Origin: Candidatus Stercoripulliclostridium pullicola
GTDB lineage: Bacteria > Bacillota > Clostridia > Christensenellales > DTU072
NCBI GenBank assembly: GCA_017694145.1
Contig: JADINF010000101.1
Location: forward strand, 1-9,072
Length of the DNA: 9,072 bases
Direction: 5' to 3'
The notes below the pieces were generated by a model. That model was not told the DNA's origin. It saw only the letters and a list, made by a program, of their open reading frames with translations, and did no database searches. Positions 5,955 to 9,072 of the stretch are shown here, in pieces. Every line of letters begins with the position of its first letter. The first letter of the stretch is position 1. The position numbers and the translations under genes are program-made.

Positions 5955-7717
5955 AGTTTTTTCATCTCTTTGAGCGCGTCTTTGAATTCGCGCATCGCGA
6001 ACGCGAAAGGCGCTTTCTTCGTAAGGTCCACTTCCGCAAGCGCGAGAGTGGGCAGCGGGTAGAGCGAGCCGCCCGCCGAAAGGAACGCTTTGTATTTGTC
6101 TACGTAGCCCTTTTCGTTGAGCAGTTTCCACGCGATATTGACCGCGGAGATCATACCCGTAGCGTACTTGTACACGTAGAACGCATTGTAGAAGTGCGGT
6201 ATGCGCGCCCACTCTATGGCTATGTCGTCGTCCGATATCACGCCGTCGCCGTAATAGAATTTATTGAGGCGCATATATTCGGCGCTCATATTCTCTGCGG
6301 TGAGCGGCGAACCCGCTTCGTAGAGTTCGTGAGCGAATTTCTCGAATTCCGCAAACATCGTCTGACGGAATACGGTCGTCCTGAACATATCGAGGTAGTA
6401 CGACAATAGATATTTGCGCGCCTTGCCGTCGGCTTTAGAAATAAGATATTTCAACAGCAGTACTTCGTTCACCGTGGAGGCTATCTCCGCAACGAAAATG
6501 CTGTAATCGGACTTCTCATAACATTGGCTCGTGCGGGAATAATGGCTGTGCATCGAATGTCCGAGCTCGTGCGCTATCGTGAATACGTCGTGCGCCGTCT
6601 TCCTGTAATTCAGAAGCACGTAAGGATTGCTGTCGTACATTCCCCACGAATACGCGCCGGATCTCTTGTTGACGGTTTCTTCTACGTCTATCCAGCGTTC
6701 CGCGCGCGCCCTTTCGAGAAGCTCGCGGTATTCCGCGCCGAGCGGCGCGAGCGCATCTTCTACGAGCGCGTAAGCGTCGTCGTATTCCATTTCCAATCTG
6801 TAATCCTCGGTTATCGGCACATACAGATCGTACATGTGAAGCTCCTTAAGACCGAGCGCTTTCTTGCGGTAACGGATATAGTCGTGAACGGCGGGCGTCG
6901 CGCCGTGGACGGCGGAGATCAGATTGTCGTAGACGGAATCTTTTATGTCGTCCGCGTACAACGCTCTTGCGAGAGCGGAGGGGAATCCGCGGAGCGCGGA
7001 CATCGTGCAATCCTTTTTGACCGATCCCGCGTAGGTCGCCGCGACGGTATTGAGCGACGCGCGGTAAGAGGCGTAATAGGTTTCGAAAGCCTTCTGACGC
7101 ACCTCTTGCGACGGGTTCTGCAAAAGCACCGAATACGCGCCGTGCGTGAGCTCGACGTCCTCGCCGTCCACGCAGACTTTGCCGAATTTGACGTCGGCAT
7201 TGTCGAACATCATGAAGATATTGCGAAAATCTCCGGTAAAAGCGGATATTTCCGACATGATTTTTTCTTCCTTTGCCGAAAGAATATGCTTTTTCTCGCG
7301 GATAACGTCGTTAAGCATCACCGAAAAAGCTTCGAATTCCTCATTCTCCGCCATGCGGCGCAATGTTTTCACGGGGAATTTGGCGAGCTCCGCGCCGATG
7401 AAGGAAGTCGCCGAAGAACACTTGGCGGCGAGTATCCCTATTTTCTCGGCTCTAGCCTGCGCTACGGGGTCGGCGGTGTTCTCGTCCTTGATAAGATTGG
7501 CGTAAACGTAAAGTCTTTCGAGCGCGCGTCCTATCTCCGACGAAAGGCGCAGACAGGCGAGCGCGTTGTTCTCGTCGAGTTTACCTTCGTAAGCGGAAAT
7601 TTCCTTCAGTTTCTCCGCTACCTTTACGCTCAAATCGTCGTAATCTTTTTCGCTCTTAAACAGCGAAGAAAGATCCCATTTTCTGTTTTCCGCTACGTCT
7701 TCGCGCTTCAACGCCAT
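5951..7717 (-). CDS. pepF: oligoendopeptidase F (M3B zinc metallopeptidase)
   Basis: A 588-residue cytoplasmic peptidase that cleaves short peptides and is close to the usual length of about 600. The catalytic site is HELGH (383-387) in the context AHELGHSMHSHYS; E411 in AEIASTVNE is the third zinc ligand. The N-terminal helical region (about 10-190) and the closing motif IPHFYNAFYVYKYATG near the C-terminus are typical of PepF. The start ATG 7717 has a strong AAGGAGAT with 5 nt between GGAG and the ATG. Its own promoter lies about 50 nt upstream. The stop overlaps the start of the downstream membrane-protein gene. No signal peptide is seen, so it is expected to be cytoplasmic. Usual roles are peptide turnover and nutrition; a specific substrate cannot be inferred. 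Confidence 0.96.
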   Translation of the reverse strand: MALKREDVAENRKWDLSSLFKSEKDYDDLSVKVAEKLKEISAYEGKLDENNALACLRLSSEIGRALERLYVYANLIKDENTADPVAQARAEKIGILAAKCSSATSFIGAELAKFPVKTLRRMAENEEFEAFSVMLNDVIREKKHILSAKEEKIMSEISAFTGDFRNIFMMFDNADVKFGKVCVDGEDVELTHGAYSVLLQNPSQEVRQKAFETYYASYRASLNTVAATYAGSVKKDCTMSALRGFPSALARALYADDIKDSVYDNLISAVHGATPAVHDYIRYRKKALGLKELHMYDLYVPITEDYRLEMEYDDAYALVEDALAPLGAEYRELLERARAERWIDVEETVNKRSGAYSWGMYDSNPYVLLNYRKTAHDVFTIAHELGHSMHSHYSRTSQCYEKSDYSIFVAEIASTVNEVLLLKYLISKADGKARKYLLSYYLDMFRTTVFRQTMFAEFEKFAHELYEAGSPLTAENMSAEYMRLNKFYYGDGVISDDDIAIEWARIPHFYNAFYVYKYATGMISAVNIAWKLLNEKGYVDKYKAFLSAGGSLYPLPTLALAEVDLTKKAPFAFAMREFKDALKEMKKL

Positions 7718-7720
7718 ATT

Positions 7721-7728
7721 ATCTCCTT
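7721..7728 (-). promoter_or_regulatory. strong ribosome binding site of pepF
   Basis: AAGGAGAT on the minus strand just before ATG 7717 fixes the pepF start. Confidence 0.8.
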
Positions 7729-7767
7729 ACCGAAAAACGGTGCTTTCCGAAATTACGGAATAATAAA

Positions 7768-7796
7768 AATATACTCTAAATATTAAATTAAGTCAA
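7768..7796 (-). promoter_or_regulatory. sigma-A-type promoter of the pepF operon
   Basis: On the minus strand, TTGACT (7796-7791) is separated by exactly 17 nt from TATATT (7773-7768). This matches the housekeeping consensus in five of six positions at -35 and five of six at -10, in an AT-rich island between genes. Transcription would begin near 7761 and leave a leader of about 44 nt. The leader contains a small inverted repeat (TTCCG / CGGAA, 7745-7760). The promoter starts 10 nt past the stop of the upstream coiled-coil gene. Confidence 0.75.
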
Positions 7797-7805
7797 TACG
7801 ATTCG

Positions 7806-8348
7806 CTATTTATTCCCCAGTTGGGTAAGCAGTATGTCGAGCTCCTCGTCGCTGAGCCTCCGCTCCGTACCGTCCGCGCTCACGCCGAGTTCGTTAAGTC
7901 TCACGCACTCGCTGTAATACTGATCCCTGGGCGGATCGCTCGGCAAAGGTTCGCCTTCTATGACTGCGGAGAGTTCTTTCACGCAATCGCCGAAAAAGCG
8001 TTGACATTCGAGCACTTCCTCTCCCAGTTTCTCCGCGCTACCGAGGGCGTTGAGCCGAGAACGCCATTTGTCTCGGTAAGCGGCTAGCCTTTCCGCTTCG
8101 AGCGCGAAGCGTATGCGGGCTTCTTTCTCGTATTCTTCGGAGCGCGCTTTGGCAAAATTGAGCGCTTCGCGTATCTCGCGCTCCTCGCCGCGGTACTCGT
8201 TGAGTTCCGCGGTAAGTCTGTCGACTTCCGCTCTGAGCGCGGCGATGCGCTCCGCCTGCGCGCCCGCTTCCTCGGGAAGCGGCGCGTAGGCGTCTTTATT
8301 GTTTCTCTCTTTTACGTACTTCTTTTTACGCGCAAATATTCCGGACAT
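7806..8348 (-). CDS. coiled-coil protein of unknown function
   Basis: A 180-residue soluble protein that I do not recognise. A basic N-terminus (FARKKKYVKER, 5-15) precedes a long, charged helix with heptad-like spacing (about 26-98, e.g. ERIAALRAEVDRLTAELNEY), which should form a coiled coil. A Cys-containing stretch follows (ECQRFFGDCVKEL, 114-126), then a Pro-rich hinge (EPLPSDPPR, 133-141), and the protein ends in an acidic helix (LSDEELDILLTQLG, 165-178). Part of the helix (EIREALNFAKARSEEY, 58-73) resembles DivIVA-type cell-division proteins, but this is weak and I do not assign it. The ATG at 8348 has GGAGG 13 nt upstream, inside a small hairpin. It lies 48 nt after pncB and could be co-transcribed with it. 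Confidence 0.75.
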   Translation of the reverse strand: MSGIFARKKKYVKERNNKDAYAPLPEEAGAQAERIAALRAEVDRLTAELNEYRGEEREIREALNFAKARSEEYEKEARIRFALEAERLAAYRDKWRSRLNALGSAEKLGEEVLECQRFFGDCVKELSAVIEGEPLPSDPPRDQYYSECVRLNELGVSADGTERRLSDEELDILLTQLGNK

Positions 8349-8350
8349 AA

Positions 8351-8368
8351 GCGGATTATAACCTCCGC
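8351..8368 (-). promoter_or_regulatory. hairpin around the Shine-Dalgarno of the coiled-coil gene
   Basis: GCGGA (8368-8364) can pair with TCCGC (8355-8351) around an 8-nt loop. GGAGG straddles the 5' arm and loop, so the structure partly covers the ribosome binding site. It also shortens the effective distance to the ATG at 8348. Whether it forms is unknown. Confidence 0.3.
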
Positions 8369-8396
8369 GCCGCCGCGTAATACCTCGAAAATTATC

Positions 8397-9008
8397 TTAT
8401 TTGTGCGGATTAGTTCGACGCGCGTTCAGCATAAGCGATTTTCTCAGGTCGTACAGTCCGTCCGAAAGGTCCACTTTATAGATGTGAGGGTTGGTAAGAC
8501 GCTTGTATTCTTCCCAGAATTCGCCTTTGGATTTCGCGGCGAAAGCAACTGTTTCTTCGAGCGAAGGTATTTCGTATATCTGTTTGCCGCCTTCGAAAAC
8601 TTTGACCGGTATCTCGCGCATAGTGTAATTCTCGAAGGTGGTGCGCTTCCACGTTTCGATGGGGTGGAATATCGTAAGAGGTTTGCTCTCGTCGAACTTT
8701 TCGCCGCGTAGAGCGATAAGGTCCGCCGCCGCCTTACCGTCGGAATCGTATATCCTGTAGAATGTTTTGAATCCGGGATTGGTTATCTTCTCCGGGGTAT
8801 CCGAAATCTTCATTTTGGGAGTCCAATTCCCTTTTTCGTCGCGGATCGCCGCGAGCTTGTAAACGCCGCCGAGAGCGGGGTTCGGCGAAGCCGTTATAAG
8901 CTTCGTGCCTATTCCCCAGACGTCTATTTTCGCGCCCTGCGCGTTCAGCGAAGCGATGATGTGTTCGTCGATGTCGCCCGAAGCGAAGATCTTTGCTTCG
9001 GAGTGTCC
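8397..9008 (-). CDS. pncB: nicotinate phosphoribosyltransferase, C-terminal part (5' end lost at a fold-back)
   Basis: The enzyme joins nicotinate to PRPP, with ATP hydrolysis, to give NaMN in the NAD salvage pathway. About 203 C-terminal residues are present, against roughly 480 in the full protein. Family landmarks in order are the AKIFASGDIDE stretch, GAKIDVWGIGTKLI, NPALGGVYKL, KITNPGFKTFYRIYD, ADLIALRGE and the terminal KVDLSDGLYDLRKSLM. Reliable coding begins at GGA 9008. An apparent start (GTG 9044) adds 12 residues that are the reverse complement of the expected upstream codons, so it is not a true start. The + strand at 9009-9041 reads KQARKMLDEAG, the segment that should directly precede GHSEAKIFASG in this gene. 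The active-site N-terminal half is outside the window. Confidence 0.9.
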   Translation of the reverse strand, partial: GHSEAKIFASGDIDEHIIASLNAQGAKIDVWGIGTKLITASPNPALGGVYKLAAIRDEKGNWTPKMKISDTPEKITNPGFKTFYRIYDSDGKAAADLIALRGEKFDESKPLTIFHPIETWKRTTFENYTMREIPVKVFEGGKQIYEIPSLEETVAFAAKSKGEFWEEYKRLTNPHIYKVDLSDGLYDLRKSLMLNARRTNPHK

Positions 9009-9072
9009 AAACAGGCGCGCAAAATGCTCGACGAAGCGGGACACTCCGAAGCAAAGATCTTCGCTTCGGGCG
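8975..9072. repeat. perfect 34-bp inverted repeat with 30-nt loop at the window end (probable fold-back artefact)
   Basis: Bases 8975-9008 are the exact reverse complement of 9039-9072, and the loop is 9009-9038. Both arms encode GHSEAKIFASG of pncB, one on each strand. The repeat reaches the last base of the window, and the loop carries the preceding pncB codons in the wrong orientation. This is what is expected if the assembly or a library molecule switched strands and read back on itself. Confidence 0.9.

Noticed and set aside
5955..6212. N-terminal extension of the unknown membrane protein up to 6212
   Set aside because: It lies wholly inside pepF in another frame and is Arg/Gln-rich. 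The ATG at 5954 overlaps the pepF stop and starts a normal membrane-anchor sequence.
6524..7786. Long open frame (420 codons) on the + strand opposite pepF
   Set aside because: It is antisense to a well-supported gene with an intact catalytic motif, is Arg/Val/His-rich, shows no domain and reads into the promoter region. It arises from the GC-skewed codon use of pepF.
8356..8363. TATAAT-like sequence upstream of the coiled-coil gene as a promoter
   Set aside because: No -35 element is seen at 16-18 nt upstream, where the sequence is GC-rich, and the box lies between the ribosome binding site and the start codon.
9009..9044. GTG 9044 as the start of a short pncB-like protein
   Set aside because: The 12 added residues are the reverse complement of the codons for KQARKMLDEAG, produced by the inverted repeat. 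The gene is simply cut at the fold-back.
8975..9072. Invertible promoter, attachment site or terminator formed by the inverted repeat
   Set aside because: Both arms are pncB coding sequence, the loop is the adjacent pncB coding sequence in reverse orientation, and the repeat stops at the window edge. A strand-switch artefact explains all of this without a new element.
1..9072. Novel defence, mobile or CRISPR-type system
   Set aside because: I found no repeats in array, transposase, integrase, nuclease-effector or toxin-antitoxin features. The genes are housekeeping or sporulation genes plus two uncharacterised proteins.

Overview
The window is a compact, minus-strand block of housekeeping genes from a spore-forming-lineage Firmicute, most likely an uncultured Clostridia member. 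The evidence is the presence of yqfC and yqfD next to a c-di-AMP phosphodiesterase (pgpH) and ybeY/era, which is the Firmicutes 'yqfC-yqfD-phoH-pgpH-ybeY-...-era' neighbourhood, plus AGGAG-type ribosome binding sites. Base composition is near 50% GC, with heavy use of GCG, CGC and ATA codons. Species cannot be named from the sequence. All supported genes are on the minus strand, so they are described from high to low coordinates, the direction of transcription.

Upstream end (9072 to about 7806): the C-terminal part of nicotinate phosphoribosyltransferase (pncB), then a coiled-coil protein of unknown role. The last 98 bases are a perfect 34-bp inverted repeat around a 30-nt loop. There the pncB sequence turns round and reads back on the other strand. 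This looks like a fold-back assembly or library chimera at a contig end, not biology.

Middle (7796 to 3564): a good sigma-A-type promoter drives pepF (oligoendopeptidase F), which overlaps by ATGA an unrecognised two-TM membrane protein. That is followed 42 nt later by dnaB (replicative helicase). A hairpin with a T-rich tail lies after dnaB and overlaps the annotated start of yqfC, so it probably separates this operon from the next one.

Downstream end (3570 to 1): yqfC and yqfD (sporulation, overlapping), pgpH, and one open frame that joins the endoribonuclease YbeY to the GTPase Era. phoH, dgkA and cdd, often found in this cluster, are absent. Two features stand out. YbeY and Era are fused in frame through an acidic linker, physically joining two factors that both act in 16S rRNA maturation and small-subunit assembly. 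PgpH keeps its membrane segments and a full set of HD-domain catalytic residues but has lost the roughly 230-residue extracellular domain. No mobile elements, tRNA/rRNA genes or CRISPR arrays are seen. There is no gene-free stretch longer than about 90 bases.
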